A DNA stretch of 64,000 nt from assembly GCA_963667205.1 (NCBI GenBank), contig OY762959.1, forward strand, positions 558,001-622,000. The letters run 5' to 3'. Made by a program: the position numbers and the translations under genes. The first letter of the stretch is position 1, and each line of letters begins with the position of its first letter. This document shows positions 34,424 to 43,629 of the stretch, in pieces. The notes beneath the pieces are model-generated. The model had not been told where the DNA came from and did no database searches. It worked only from the letters and a program-made list of their open reading frames with translations. The DNA is from CF-162 sp963667205. GTDB taxonomy: Bacteria; Chloroflexota; Dehalococcoidia; SM23-28-2; RBG-16-64-32.

Positions 34424-35280
34424 CAGGCATCCTCCCCGGCGAGGGCGGCTTCAGCGGCCTGGAACATTATGTCGACCGGCGCGTCCTTGCCAGTCCAGAG
34501 CTTGAACGAAGCGGCGGCCTGGTAGATCACCATCGGCAGGCCGCCGATCGTGCGGGCGCCGGCCTCTCGGGCTTCGCGAATCAGGCGTGTTTCGGCAGGC
34601 TGGTACACGAGGTCGTAGACCAGGGCTTGTGAGCGGATCAAGTCGGATGGCATAGGAGTTTGGTCTTCCTCGGGCGTGCCGCCGGTACCGAGTGAAGTAC
34701 AGTTTACCAAGAGGCCCGCCTCGGCCGCCGCCTTCTGCCACGATTCGCGTGTGTTGGGCGCCGCAACGAGCTGTGCCGGCCTGACCGCCTCACCCAGGTC
34801 TGAGACGACTTGCTCGGCGCGCTCAAGCGTGCGGTTGACGACGGCGATGCGGGCAGCGCCGGCCGAAGCCAGCGCAACGACCACGGCGCGCGCCGCTCCG
34901 CCCGCCCCGGCGACGATGGCGGTGCAGCCTCGGGGCTCGAAGTCGGTGTCTTGCAGCGCCCGCAGGAAGCCTTCGACGTCGGTGTTGCAGCCGCGGAGGG
35001 TGCCTCCGTCGTTGAGGATCGTGTTCAGAGCGCCGACGCGGCGGGCCAGCGGGTCGAGGTCGTCGACGAGCGGCAGGCAGGCCTCTTTGTGCGGGATCGT
35101 GACGTTGACGCCGAGGACGGCGGGCGCACGGAGGCCGGTGACACGGGTGGCGAGGCCGTCGGCGGGCGTCGGCCAGTACTGGTACTTGACGGCGATGCCC
35201 AGGTGGTCGAAGGCGGCCTGCTGGAAAACGGGCGAGATCGACTTCCATCCGGGCACCGTGATCACTCCGGCGTACTGCAT
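34423..35280 (-). CDS. aroE: Shikimate dehydrogenase
   Basis: 285 residues. NADPH reduction of 3-dehydroshikimate. Shikimate-binding S of SISPVFQQAAFDHLG, NVTIPHKEACLPLVD with catalytic Lys, NTILNDGGTLRGCNTDVEGF, nucleotide loop AGAGGAARAV with NRTLERA, and the C-terminal GLPMVIYQAAASFKLWTG. Five bases after the cupin gene. Confidence 0.95.
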   Translation of the reverse strand: MQYAGVITVPGWKSISPVFQQAAFDHLGIAVKYQYWPTPADGLATRVTGLRAPAVLGVNVTIPHKEACLPLVDDLDPLARRVGALNTILNDGGTLRGCNTDVEGFLRALQDTDFEPRGCTAIVAGAGGAARAVVVALASAGAARIAVVNRTLERAEQVVSDLGEAVRPAQLVAAPNTRESWQKAAAEAGLLVNCTSLGTGGTPEEDQTPMPSDLIRSQALVYDLVYQPAETRLIREAREAGARTIGGLPMVIYQAAASFKLWTGKDAPVDIMFQAAEAALAGEDA

Positions 35281-35284
35281 GCGC

Positions 35285-35656
35285 TCAGATCCACTCCTGC
35301 TCTTCCGCTCGCAACGCGGACGGCTTGCCGCCGGTCTGGTCGGTGTCGGCGCGCGCGAGGACGAGCAACGAAGCTTCGTTCTCCGCGAAGGGGCAGTGTT
35401 CGACGCCCTTGGGGACGACGAAGAGGTCGCCGGACGAAAGGCTGACGTCGCCGTCGCGCATCCGAATGACGATCTCGCCAGCGAGGACGAAGAACATCTC
35501 GTCCTGGTCGTCGTGGCTGTGCCAGATGAACTCGCCCAGCACCTTGACGAGCTTGACGTGGTAGCCGTCGACGCCGGCGACGATGCGGGGATGCCAGTGG
35601 TCTGTGATCAGCTTGAGCTTTTCGCTGACGGTCACCGGCGCCGCTTCGCCGCTCAT
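35285..35656 (-). CDS. Single-domain cupin protein
   Basis: 123 residues. Cupin motif 1 GEFIWHSHDDQDEMFFVLAG gives two His and a Glu, motif 2 GDLFVVPKGVEHCPF gives the third His; metal site complete. Function unknown. Overlaps mltG by 4 bases and precedes aroE. Confidence 0.87.
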   Translation of the reverse strand: MSGEAAPVTVSEKLKLITDHWHPRIVAGVDGYHVKLVKVLGEFIWHSHDDQDEMFFVLAGEIVIRMRDGDVSLSSGDLFVVPKGVEHCPFAENEASLLVLARADTDQTGGKPSALRAEEQEWI

Positions 35657-36723
35657 TCGCCGACACCGGTGATGTACATCTCGATGTTGGCGTTGTGCTC
35701 GTCGAGAGTTTCGGCGAAGGCGTGCGTGCCGTCGGGTTTAGCGACGAAGTAGAGGAAGTTCGTCTCCGCTGGCTCGACGACGGCAGCGATAGAATCGGCG
35801 GCCGGGCTAGAGATGGGGCCGGGCGGCAGGCCGAAGTTGACGTAGGTGTTGTAGGGCGAGTCGAAGGCGAGATCCTCGACGGTGAGTGCAGTCTTCCAGT
35901 AGGTGCCCGACTCGGTGTTGGCGCCGGCGGCGGCGAGGGCGAACTGCACCGTCGGATCGGCTTCGAGGCGGCCGCCTTGAGCGAGCCGGGAGAGGAAGAC
36001 CTGCGCCATGATCGGCTTCTCTTCGGCGACGACCGCCTCACGCTCGATGATCGAGGCGATCGTCACGACTTCGTGTAGCGTCAGGCCGACCGCTTGCGCC
36101 TCGGCGGTAATGCCGTCGGGAACGCTGGCGTCGAACGCGGCGAGCATCGCCTCGACGAGCGCCTCGGCGGTGTCGTTTGAGCGCAGCGGATAGGTGGCGG
36201 GGTAGAGGTAGCCCTGGAGGGATTCGCCCTCAGGTATCTGAGCGACGAAGGTGTAGTCGTAGTCGCGGCGGGCGGCGGCGGCGAGGAAGTCGTCGCGGTC
36301 GATGCCCTGGCCGGCGACGGCGTCGGCGATCTCGGCGATCTGCCAGCCTTCAATGACGGCGACGAAGCGCGTGGAGACGATGCCGTTGCGGAGGCGGTGG
36401 AGCACGTCGAGCACGGGCATGTCCGCGCGCAGGTCGTATGTGCCAGCCTGCAGGAGCCGGTCCAGGCCCATGAGCTGGACGAGCACCCGGAAGCGCGTAC
36501 CGGACTCGATTACGCCGGCGAGTTCGAGCTTCTCGGCGATCTCGCTGGGGCCTTCGCCGGGCTCGATAGAGACGGCGATCACGCGACCGGGCGTCGGCCC
36601 TGGTTCGTAGACATCGACGTCGTTCACGGAGCCGGGGCTGGCAACGACGAGCCAGGCGGCGACGACCGTCAGGAGAAGAGCAAAGAGAGTGGCGAGCGCG
36701 GTGGCCTGACGGGCGCTAATCAT
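35653..36723 (-). CDS. mltG: Endolytic murein transglycosylase MltG
   Basis: 356 residues. One membrane helix (LATLFALLLTVVAAWLVVA), LysM-like part (AVSIEPGEGPSEIAEKLELA), then the YceG domain: LQGYLYPATYPL, catalytic Glu in ASIIEREAV, RLEADPTVQFAL, DSPYNTY and GLPPGPISSPA. It cleaves nascent glycan strands. Starts 8 bases inside the ruvX end, the usual ruvX-mltG pairing. Confidence 0.95.
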   Translation of the reverse strand: MISARQATALATLFALLLTVVAAWLVVASPGSVNDVDVYEPGPTPGRVIAVSIEPGEGPSEIAEKLELAGVIESGTRFRVLVQLMGLDRLLQAGTYDLRADMPVLDVLHRLRNGIVSTRFVAVIEGWQIAEIADAVAGQGIDRDDFLAAAARRDYDYTFVAQIPEGESLQGYLYPATYPLRSNDTAEALVEAMLAAFDASVPDGITAEAQAVGLTLHEVVTIASIIEREAVVAEEKPIMAQVFLSRLAQGGRLEADPTVQFALAAAGANTESGTYWKTALTVEDLAFDSPYNTYVNFGLPPGPISSPAADSIAAVVEPAETNFLYFVAKPDGTHAFAETLDEHNANIEMYITGVGE

Positions 36724-37129
36724 GAGGCCTCCGGCTGTCCATGTAGGCCTGGAGCATGATGCTAGCGGCGACGGCGTCGAGGCTGGTAGCGCCGCTCTTC
36801 GACTTCCGTGGCAGGCCGCCGGGCAGGCGCTTGGCCTGGGTCGTGGTCAAGCGCTCGTCGTGCGTGTGGACGGGAATCGTCAGCCGCTCCGAGAGGGCGG
36901 CGACGACCTCTCGAACGCGGGCCGCCTGCGGGCCCTCGGCGCCGGAGAGGGAAAGCGGCAGGCCGACGACGAGCGCCTCCGCGGCCTGCTCGGCGGCGAT
37001 CGCTTCGATCTCGGCTACGGGGTCGCCCTTGCTCTCGATCGTGGCGATGGGCACGGCGAGACGGGTGCGGTCGTCGCCGGCGGCGACGCCGATCCGCTTC
37101 TCCCCGAAGTCGATGCCTATCATGCGCAT
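36716..37129 (-). CDS. ruvX: Putative pre-16S rRNA nuclease / Holliday junction resolvase-like RuvX (YqgF)
   Basis: 137 residues, RNase H fold. MRMIGIDFGEKRIGVA holds the first Asp, ALVVGLPLSLSGAEGP the Glu region equivalent, and THDERLTTTQAKR plus SLDAVAASIMLQAYMD the remaining acidic residues. Start at ATG 37129 (or 37123). Ends in TAG overlapping mltG. Downstream of alaS on the same strand, the common alaS-ruvX order. Confidence 0.93.
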   Translation of the reverse strand: MRMIGIDFGEKRIGVAAGDDRTRLAVPIATIESKGDPVAEIEAIAAEQAAEALVVGLPLSLSGAEGPQAARVREVVAALSERLTIPVHTHDERLTTTQAKRLPGGLPRKSKSGATSLDAVAASIMLQAYMDSRRPHD

Positions 37130-37193
37130 CGTAAGAAACAGAGGACGGCGGACAGAGGATGGGGGACGGGCTGGGCGCTGCCTGGCTGGCGCA

Positions 37194-39953
37194 TCATCCG
37201 GCCAGCATCTCGCGGACGGCGCCTTCGACGACGGCGAGGGCTTCGTCGATCCTGGCCGCGTCTTTGCCGCCGCCCTGGGCCATGTCCGAGCGGCCGCCGC
37301 CGCCACCACCGGCAACCGTCGCGACCTGTTTGAGGAGGTTGCCGGCGTGGACGCCGCGTTCGTTGAGGTCTTTCGTAACGAGGGCGATGAAGAACGGCCT
37401 GCCGTCGACCACCGAGCCGAGGACGGCGACGCCGGAATCGAGCGATTTCCGTACGGCGTCGGCCATGTAGCGGAGGGAGTCGACGCTGGGGGCATCGACC
37501 TTCTTCGCGACGACGGTGACGCCGTCAACGCTGACGGCGCCGGCGAGGAGGTCGGTGTCCTGCGAACCGCTGGCGAGCGAGCGCTCGAGCCTCTCGATGC
37601 GCTTGCGGAAGGCGTCGTTCTCTTCGATCAGCGAGTCGAGCTTCTGGGTGATGTTCTGCTTCTGCGAGCCGAGGCGTCGGGCGATCTCGCTGATTGCGCC
37701 TTCCTGCCGGCGGACATGCTCCTCAGCAGCGACGCCGGTGAGCGCCTCGACGCGGCGCATGCCGGCGCCGACGGAGGACTCGCCGGTGACGAGGATGAGG
37801 CCGATCTCGCCGGTGCGCTCGCAGTGGGTGCCGCCGCAGAGCTCGGCGCTGAAGCGGGGGACAACGGTGTTGACTTCGACGACGCGCACCTTATCGCCGT
37901 ACTTGTCGCCGAAGAAGGCGAGGACTCCTTCCTCCATCGCCTGGTCGAACGACGTCTCGCGGGCGTGGACGGGCAGGTCCTGTCGCACCTTGGCGTTGAC
38001 GAGCAACTCGACGGTGGCGAGCTGTTCCGGCGTGACGGCCTCGGTGTGGGTGAAGTCGAAGCGCAGATGGCTGGGCGCGACGAGCGAGCCGGCCTGCCGC
38101 ACGTGAGAGCCGATGACCCGCCTGAGCGCCGCGTGCAGGAGGTGCGTGGCGGTGTGGTTGCGGCGGGTGTTCTCGCGGTGCTCGAGATCGACGCGCGCTG
38201 TGACGTCGTCGCCGGCGGCGATGCGGCCCTCAGTGACGCGGCCGCGGTGGAGGATCAGCGTCTCGGCGACACGCTGGGTATCCGCGACCTCGATGCGGCC
38301 GTCCGGGCCAGCGATCTCGCCGCGGTCACCGACCTGGCCGCCGCCTTCAGGATAGAAGGGCGTGCGTTCGAGGAAGAGTTCGACCCCGGCGCCGGATTCG
38401 GCGGCGTCGGTCCCGGCGCCGCCGGTCACAAGTGCAACGATCCTGGTCTGCGACTCCAGCTCGTCGTAGCCGGTGAACAGCGTGGCCTCGGAGACAAGGG
38501 AGCCGTAGAGCGCGTCGGCGGCGACGGCGTCTGAGCCGGAACCACCGGCGGCGGCGCGCGCGCGTTCGCGCTGCCCGGTCATCTCCGCTTCGAAGCCGGC
38601 TTCGTCGACGGTGAAGCCCCAATCGCGCACGATCTCTTGAGTCAGTTCAAGAGGCAACCCATATGTGTCGTACATGAGGAATGCAACTGAACCTGGTACG
38701 ACACGACTCTCTCGATAATCTGCGAGTTTCGCCTCAAGTGAAGGTACTGCCCTCGTCAGCGTCTCCCGGAACTGCTCCTCTTCCCGGTCGACCGCGTCGA
38801 GAATCGACGAGCGGTTCTTAGAGAGCTCAGGGTACGAATCCTTCATGATGTCGATGACGATCCTGGCCACGTGGGAAAGATTGATGTCTTCGTGTGTTTC
38901 CAGCACCTTGGTTGGCTCGTCGCTACCGGGCGGCGGAACGTTAAGTGTCTGCTGAGTTCGACCCAGCACCATTTCGGACCGTCTTGTGAGAAGGATTAGG
39001 TGAAGTATTGCTCTCCTCAGAAGCCGCCGGACAACGTAGCCGCGCTCCTCGTTGGAGGGAACGACCGGCGTGCGCTCGTCGCCGATGAGGAAGGTAACGG
39101 CGCGGGCGTGCTCGGCGACGATGCGGATCGCGCGGTCCGTCTCCGGGGCTTCGCCGTACTTCTTGCCGGCGAGCTCCTCGATCTTCGCGATGAGCGGGCG
39201 GAAGAGGACGGTGTCGTAGACGGAGGGCAGCTTCGACTTGTCCCAGCCGTCGCTGAGGTGGAGGAGGATCGACATCGTGCGCTCGAAGCCACAACCGGTA
39301 TCGATGTTCTTCTGCGGCAGCGGGTCGCGCTTCTCGCCGTCGCAGTAGTAAGTCATGAAGACGAGGTTCCAGAACTCGACGAAGCGCGGGCAGTCGTCTG
39401 CGGGGTGGCAATCGGGGCCGCAGGAGAACTGCTCGCCGAAGTCGTAGTAGATCTCGGAGCAGGGGCCGCAGGGGCCGACGTCGCCGGAGAACCAGTAGTT
39501 GTCTTCCTCGCCGTAGCGCATGATGCGCTCGCGCGGGTAGCCCTGGGCAAGCCAGAGGTCGACGGCTTCATCGTCGTCGCGGAAGACGGCGGGCCAGAGG
39601 CGGTCCTGCGGGATTCCGAGCTCCTTCGTGATGAACTCCTGCGCCCAGGGCACCATCTCCGACTTGAAGTAGTCGCCGATGCTGAAGTTGCCGAGCATCT
39701 CGAAGAACGTCAGGTGTGATTCGTCGCCGACGGACTCGATGTCGCTGGTGCGGAAGCACTTCTGGACGCTGGTGAGCCGCGTTACGGGCGGCTGGGACTG
39801 GCCCATGAAGTATGGCTTGAAGGGCACCATTCCGGCGCTCGTGAAGAGCAGCGTCGGGTCGCCGGCGGGGACGACGGGCGCACTGGGCATAACGCGGTGA
39901 TCGAGCTTCTCGAAGAAGTCGAGGAAGGCGCGGCGAAGCTCGTGTCCGTCCAC
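37194..39953 (-). CDS. alaS: Alanyl-tRNA synthetase with a lower-GC mosaic segment
   Basis: 919 residues. Class II core (LRRAFLDFFEKLDHRVMPSA, TSAGMVPFKPYF, CGFERTMSILLHL), editing domain with RNHTATHLLHAAL and CGGTHCERTGEIG, C-terminal coiled part and a glycine-rich C-Ala region (VAGGGGGGRSDMAQGGG). Leaderless GTG at 39953 fits DGHELRRAF. Between about 38640 and 39030 the G+C drops to near half and the protein contains about 30 unusual residues (TRRSEMVLGRTQQTLN...SDEPTKVLETHEDIN) before DSYPELSKNRSSIL. Confidence 0.95.
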   Translation of the reverse strand: MDGHELRRAFLDFFEKLDHRVMPSAPVVPAGDPTLLFTSAGMVPFKPYFMGQSQPPVTRLTSVQKCFRTSDIESVGDESHLTFFEMLGNFSIGDYFKSEMVPWAQEFITKELGIPQDRLWPAVFRDDDEAVDLWLAQGYPRERIMRYGEEDNYWFSGDVGPCGPCSEIYYDFGEQFSCGPDCHPADDCPRFVEFWNLVFMTYYCDGEKRDPLPQKNIDTGCGFERTMSILLHLSDGWDKSKLPSVYDTVLFRPLIAKIEELAGKKYGEAPETDRAIRIVAEHARAVTFLIGDERTPVVPSNEERGYVVRRLLRRAILHLILLTRRSEMVLGRTQQTLNVPPPGSDEPTKVLETHEDINLSHVARIVIDIMKDSYPELSKNRSSILDAVDREEEQFRETLTRAVPSLEAKLADYRESRVVPGSVAFLMYDTYGLPLELTQEIVRDWGFTVDEAGFEAEMTGQRERARAAAGGSGSDAVAADALYGSLVSEATLFTGYDELESQTRIVALVTGGAGTDAAESGAGVELFLERTPFYPEGGGQVGDRGEIAGPDGRIEVADTQRVAETLILHRGRVTEGRIAAGDDVTARVDLEHRENTRRNHTATHLLHAALRRVIGSHVRQAGSLVAPSHLRFDFTHTEAVTPEQLATVELLVNAKVRQDLPVHARETSFDQAMEEGVLAFFGDKYGDKVRVVEVNTVVPRFSAELCGGTHCERTGEIGLILVTGESSVGAGMRRVEALTGVAAEEHVRRQEGAISEIARRLGSQKQNITQKLDSLIEENDAFRKRIERLERSLASGSQDTDLLAGAVSVDGVTVVAKKVDAPSVDSLRYMADAVRKSLDSGVAVLGSVVDGRPFFIALVTKDLNERGVHAGNLLKQVATVAGGGGGGRSDMAQGGGKDAARIDEALAVVEGAVREMLAG

Positions 39954-39959
39954 GAGGCG

Positions 39960-39965
39960 ATTATA
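39960..39965 (-). promoter_or_regulatory. -10 box for alaS (leaderless)
   Basis: TATAAT on the minus strand, 6 bases before GTG 39953. Confidence 0.7.
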
Positions 39966-40070
39966 TCGGGGACGGGGGACACGAGACAGGAGACAGGTTA
40001 TCCGAGGTCGGCGTTGACGGGGCGATGGTCGCTGCGATAGGGTGCGGGCGCTCGCCCACGGGAGGATGCC

Positions 40071-41237
40071 ATGATCGCCAGAGTCTACGCCGGAACCGCC
40101 ATCGTGCTGATCGCCATGTTGCTGCTGGTGGTGAGCGCTGAGCGGCGGACGACTGAGGCCGTCTACCCGGGAACGAACGGGAAGATCGCGTTCGCCAACT
40201 TCACCGGCAATGACACGGAAGTTTGGTCTGTGAATCCGGACGGAAGCGGCAGGACTCAACTCACTAATACTCAGACCGATGTCAGCTCCCAACCGGCCTT
40301 CTCACCGGACGGCCAAACCATCCTTTTCTTCAGGTTCATGCTGGGCCCCAACGGGCTCTACACGATGAACTCCGGCGGCGGCGGCGAGCAACTTATCCCG
40401 AACACCGAAGGCGCGATCGACGGCACCTGGGCACCGGACGGCGACAAGATCGCCTTTGAGCGACTGTCAGGCCCGTCGGATATCTACTCGATGAACCTGG
40501 ACGGAACGAACATGACGAACCTGACGAGCTCGGGATCATTTGGGGAAAGCAGCCCGGACTGGTCGCCGCTGGGAGACAAGATCGCGTACGCCAGTGGGGA
40601 CATCTGGACGATGAACACGGACGGTAGTGGCAAGACGAACGTGACCAACTTACCGGGGACATCCGAGGACAGCCCGGACTGGTCGCCGGACGGGACGAAG
40701 ATTATCTTCGACATGACGCTGCCAGCAGGGGCCGGCGCGGCCGGATTCCTCGGCAACCGTGACATCGCGATGATCAACGCCGACGGCACGGGCTTGCAGA
40801 TGATAACGAACGACCCAAACGCGGATCAGTACGATCCCGTCTTCTCGCCGGACGGTCTGCAGATCGCCTTCACGCAGAGGCCGACGGACGGGTTGGGGGT
40901 AGCCGGCTTCGGCGTCACCGGCATCATCGTCGCCAACGCCGACGGCACGAACACCCACGATATTTCCGGGGGCAGTCCGAACGAGTTTGGTCCGGACTGG
41001 GGCGCGGATGAGCCGCACACGCCGGCGCCCGTGACGCCATCGCCATCGCCTTCGCCCTCGCCAACGCCAGCGCCCGGCCCGACGCTGATCTGGGGCGACG
41101 ACAACTGCTCCGGCGGCGCGGACCCGGTGGACTCGCTGCTCACGCTGCGCTTCGACGCGGGCCTGCCGACGAACACGGGCGATTGCCCGAACATGGGCGC
41201 GGTCGTCGATATCGTCGATGTTTCGGAGCACCCCTAG
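40071..41237 (+). CDS. Secreted TolB-like beta-propeller protein with dockerin-type repeat, ends at in-frame TAG
   Basis: 388 residues. Signal peptide (RVYAGTAIVLIAMLLLVVS), then WD40-like/TolB blades recognisable as NPDGSGRTQLTN, AFSPDGQTILF, WAPDGDKIAFE, DWSPDGTKIIFD (about 35-300). A Pro/Ser linker (TPSPSPSPSPTPAPGP) leads to a dockerin-type repeat (WGDDNCSGGADPVDSLLTLR). TAG 41235-41237 falls right where the second repeat begins. The ATG has GGGAGGA upstream. Surface location is inferred. Confidence 0.82.
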   Translation: MIARVYAGTAIVLIAMLLLVVSAERRTTEAVYPGTNGKIAFANFTGNDTEVWSVNPDGSGRTQLTNTQTDVSSQPAFSPDGQTILFFRFMLGPNGLYTMNSGGGGEQLIPNTEGAIDGTWAPDGDKIAFERLSGPSDIYSMNLDGTNMTNLTSSGSFGESSPDWSPLGDKIAYASGDIWTMNTDGSGKTNVTNLPGTSEDSPDWSPDGTKIIFDMTLPAGAGAAGFLGNRDIAMINADGTGLQMITNDPNADQYDPVFSPDGLQIAFTQRPTDGLGVAGFGVTGIIVANADGTNTHDISGGSPNEFGPDWGADEPHTPAPVTPSPSPSPSPTPAPGPTLIWGDDNCSGGADPVDSLLTLRFDAGLPTNTGDCPNMGAVVDIVDVSEHP

Positions 41238-41372
41238 GGCGATGTCGACTGCAGCGGGTTCATCAACCCGGTGGACTCACTCAAGCTGCTGCGGAACGAC
41301 GCCGGGCTGAGCGTTTCGCAGACGGGGAACTGCCCGCTGATCGGCTCCGAGGTGCAGTTGGCGGCCGGGTGA
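41238..41372 (+). CDS. In-frame continuation of TolB-dockerin protein after TAG
   Basis: The same frame stays open for 44 codons to TGA 41370-41372: GDVDCSGFINPVDSLKLLRN then DAGLSVSQTGNCPLIGSEV. This is the second dockerin repeat, parallel to WGDDNCSGGADPVDSLLTLR before the stop, where W stands at the position now read as TAG (TGG to TAG would explain it). Confidence 0.65.
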   Translation, partial: GDVDCSGFINPVDSLKLLRNDAGLSVSQTGNCPLIGSEVQLAAG

Positions 41373-41626
41373 GCGGCAACTGTTCAGTTGACAGCCTTCC
41401 GCAGGGATGGCTACCATTTCTGTAAGACTTTGAGAATAAAGAGCTGACCCCACTTGGACGACACCGAACCTCCAGATAGCAGCGACCCCGACAGTACGGG
41501 CCTGTCCCACACGTGCCAACGACGCGGCCCTCCTTCGCGTCTGACAATGTGCATGTCCCCTCTCACGGTGAACTAGAGCATGCCGTGCCGCGCTGACGCC
41601 CGTCCGGCGGGCGCCGCCGATCTCTG
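41373..41626. other. 254-base intergenic stretch of lower GC, no gene seen
   Basis: Contains an imperfect palindrome CTGTTCAGTTGACAG near 41380 and an A/T-richer block (TAAGACTTTGAGAATAAAG, about 41423-41441). No convincing ORF, RNA gene or clear promoter for the downstream acetyltransferase. It could be a remnant of a mobile element; nothing proves it. Confidence 0.4.
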
Positions 41627-42286
41627 ATGCCAACGAACTCTACCAACCCCACCGAAGACGAAGCGTCCAGACGTTTCCAGCGAGAGTTGGAGGCGCGGAC
41701 CGCCCTCGCCGCAGCGCTGGCCGCCGCCGGCGTGACGATCGTTGACCCGGCGACGACTTACATCGAGGCCGGCGTTGAGATCGGCGCCGGCAGCGTCGTC
41801 CGGCCGAACACGACGATCAGCGGCGATTCGGCGATCGGTGAGCGCTGCCAGATCGGCCCCAACGCTGTGATCGAGGATTCGCGGCTGGACGACGACGTGA
41901 TGGTCGGGCCGTTCTGCCACCTGCGCGCCGGAACACACATCGAGTCCGGCGTCGAGCTGGGGAACTTCGTCGAGGTGAAGGCGTCGCGGATCGGCCGCGG
42001 CACCAAGTCGCACCACTTCAGCTACATCGGCGACGCCGACATCGGCGAGAACGTGAACATCGGCGCCGGGACTGTGACCTGCAACTACGACGGCCAGGAC
42101 AAGCACCGCACAGTGATCGCGGACGGCGCCTTCATCGGCAGCGACACGATGCTGGTCGCGCCGGTACGCGTCGGACGCGAGGCACGGACAGGTGCTGGCT
42201 CCGTCGTCACGGAGGACGTGGCCGACGGCGAGCAGGTCGCGGGCGTTCCGGCGAAGCGACTGAAAAAGAGCGAAAGCGATGGATAG
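41627..42286 (+). CDS. Acetyltransferase half of GlmU (left-handed beta-helix)
   Basis: 219 residues corresponding only to the C-terminal half of bifunctional GlmU: linker helix TALAAALAAAGVTIVDPATTY, hexapeptide repeats (IGAGSVVRPNTTISGDSAIG), FCHLRAGTHIESGVELGNFVEVK, catalytic His region SHHFSYIGDADIGENVNIGA and GTVTCNYDG. The uridylyltransferase domain is missing; a separate enzyme elsewhere is presumed. It makes N-acetylglucosamine-1-phosphate for cell-wall precursors. Overlaps the next gene by 8 bases. Confidence 0.87.
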   Translation: MPTNSTNPTEDEASRRFQRELEARTALAAALAAAGVTIVDPATTYIEAGVEIGAGSVVRPNTTISGDSAIGERCQIGPNAVIEDSRLDDDVMVGPFCHLRAGTHIESGVELGNFVEVKASRIGRGTKSHHFSYIGDADIGENVNIGAGTVTCNYDGQDKHRTVIADGAFIGSDTMLVAPVRVGREARTGAGSVVTEDVADGEQVAGVPAKRLKKSESDG

Positions 42287-43562
42287 CGAGACAATCGTCG
42301 GCGCGCTGGCGCTTGCCGGCGGAGTTGCGACGCTGATCCTGCTGGGCGCGGCCGAGGCGGGCGTGATCGCCGGCGTCCGACAGCGGGCGCTGCGCGAGCC
42401 GACGGAGTCGCCGGTGGACGCGCTGCAGCGGTTCTACCAGGAGCGGCAGCTCACGGTGTCGTCGCTGGCGCTGGCGCGGAACCTCGTGTCGGTGGCGATC
42501 ACGGCGATCTCTGTGTTCCTCGTCCTCAAGCACACGGACGACAGCTGGGTGTGGGTGGCGCTAACGGTCGTTGGAGTTGGCCTGTCGTTCATGTTGCTGC
42601 AGGCGCTACCGCGCGTGGTCGTTGCTCAGGACCCGGCGGGCTGGCACAGTAGCCTGCGCCCGTTCGTGTGGGCTGTGCGGCTGATCTTCCGCCTGCCAGT
42701 GCTGGTCCTGGACGCGCCGATGGGTGCCGTGATGCGCACGTGGCAACGGCACCAGCCCGGAGCCGGCGGCGGCGCCGAAGAGCTGATGCTGCTTTCGGAG
42801 GAGGAGGAGAGCCGGGGTGGACTGCAGGAAGACGAGCGCGAGATGATTCGCGGCGTGATGGAGCTGGAGTACACCGTCGTTCGCGAGGTGATGGTGCCGC
42901 GCACAGACATCGTGGCGATCGACGCGAGCGAGGACTTCGACACGCTGGCGCGCCTGATCGCGGACAAGGGGCTGAGCCGCATCCCGGTATACGAGGACGA
43001 CATCGACCACGTGCTGGGCATCGCGCACGCCAAGGAGCTGCTGCTTCACATCACCAACGGGCCGCGGAAACCGGCCCTGCGAGAGATCACCCGTGACGCC
43101 TACGTTGTGCCGGAGACGAAGAATGTGCTCGAGCTGCTATCCGAGATGAAGGCGAGGCAAGTCTCGATCGTGCTCGTGGTGGACGAGTACGGCGGCACAG
43201 CCGGGCTTGCGACAGTGGAAGACCTGGTCGAGGAGATCGTTGGCGAGATCCGCGACGAGTACGACGCGCCAGACGAAGAGGTAGAGCAGCTGAGCGGTGA
43301 CGAGGCGATCGTCGACGGGCGCGTGGGAATCGACGAGATCAACGAGCGGTTCGAGACGGCGCTGCAGAAGGAAGACTTCGACAGCGTGGGCGGCTTTATC
43401 GTGAACCAGCTGGGACGGATGCCGACGATCGGCGACTCGGTGCAGGTGAACGGCATCAGCATGAAGGTGATGAGCGTCGCCGGCCGCCGGATCAAGAAGG
43501 TCCGGGTGACAAGGGTGGCGGCGGAAGAGGGTGAGGAAGCACCCGAGACCAACGAGCGCTGA
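42279..43562 (+). CDS. CNNM/CorC-type membrane transporter with CBS pair
   Basis: 427 residues. N-terminal CNNM membrane region (about 5-130, helices ALALAGGVATLILLGAAEAG; LVSVAITAISVFLVL; VALTVVGVGLSFMLLQALP), then LQEDEREMIRGVMELE and two CBS domains (VREVMVPRTDIVAID; ITRDAYVVPETKNVLELL), ending in the CorC_HlyC domain (VGIDEINERFETAL). Family members affect Mg/Co efflux. No role established here. Confidence 0.92.
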   Translation: MDSETIVGALALAGGVATLILLGAAEAGVIAGVRQRALREPTESPVDALQRFYQERQLTVSSLALARNLVSVAITAISVFLVLKHTDDSWVWVALTVVGVGLSFMLLQALPRVVVAQDPAGWHSSLRPFVWAVRLIFRLPVLVLDAPMGAVMRTWQRHQPGAGGGAEELMLLSEEEESRGGLQEDEREMIRGVMELEYTVVREVMVPRTDIVAIDASEDFDTLARLIADKGLSRIPVYEDDIDHVLGIAHAKELLLHITNGPRKPALREITRDAYVVPETKNVLELLSEMKARQVSIVLVVDEYGGTAGLATVEDLVEEIVGEIRDEYDAPDEEVEQLSGDEAIVDGRVGIDEINERFETALQKEDFDSVGGFIVNQLGRMPTIGDSVQVNGISMKVMSVAGRRIKKVRVTRVAAEEGEEAPETNER

Positions 43563-43612
43563 GCTCTTCGCCCGCGTGCCACTTGGGAGCATCGACCGGT
43601 TGACCGGCGTGC

Positions 43613-43618
43613 TATCAT
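43613..43618 (+). promoter_or_regulatory. -10 box for dprA
   Basis: TATCAT, 11 bases before ATG 43630; a very short leader without ribosome site. Confidence 0.5.
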
Positions 43619-43629
43619 CCTCGACTGAG

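Noticed and set aside
40042..40074. GTG mini-ORF upstream of the TolB gene with ATGA overlap
   Set aside because: The -10-like GATAGG abuts the GTG with no spacing and a good ribosome site serves the real ATG, so a leaderless uORF is not supported.
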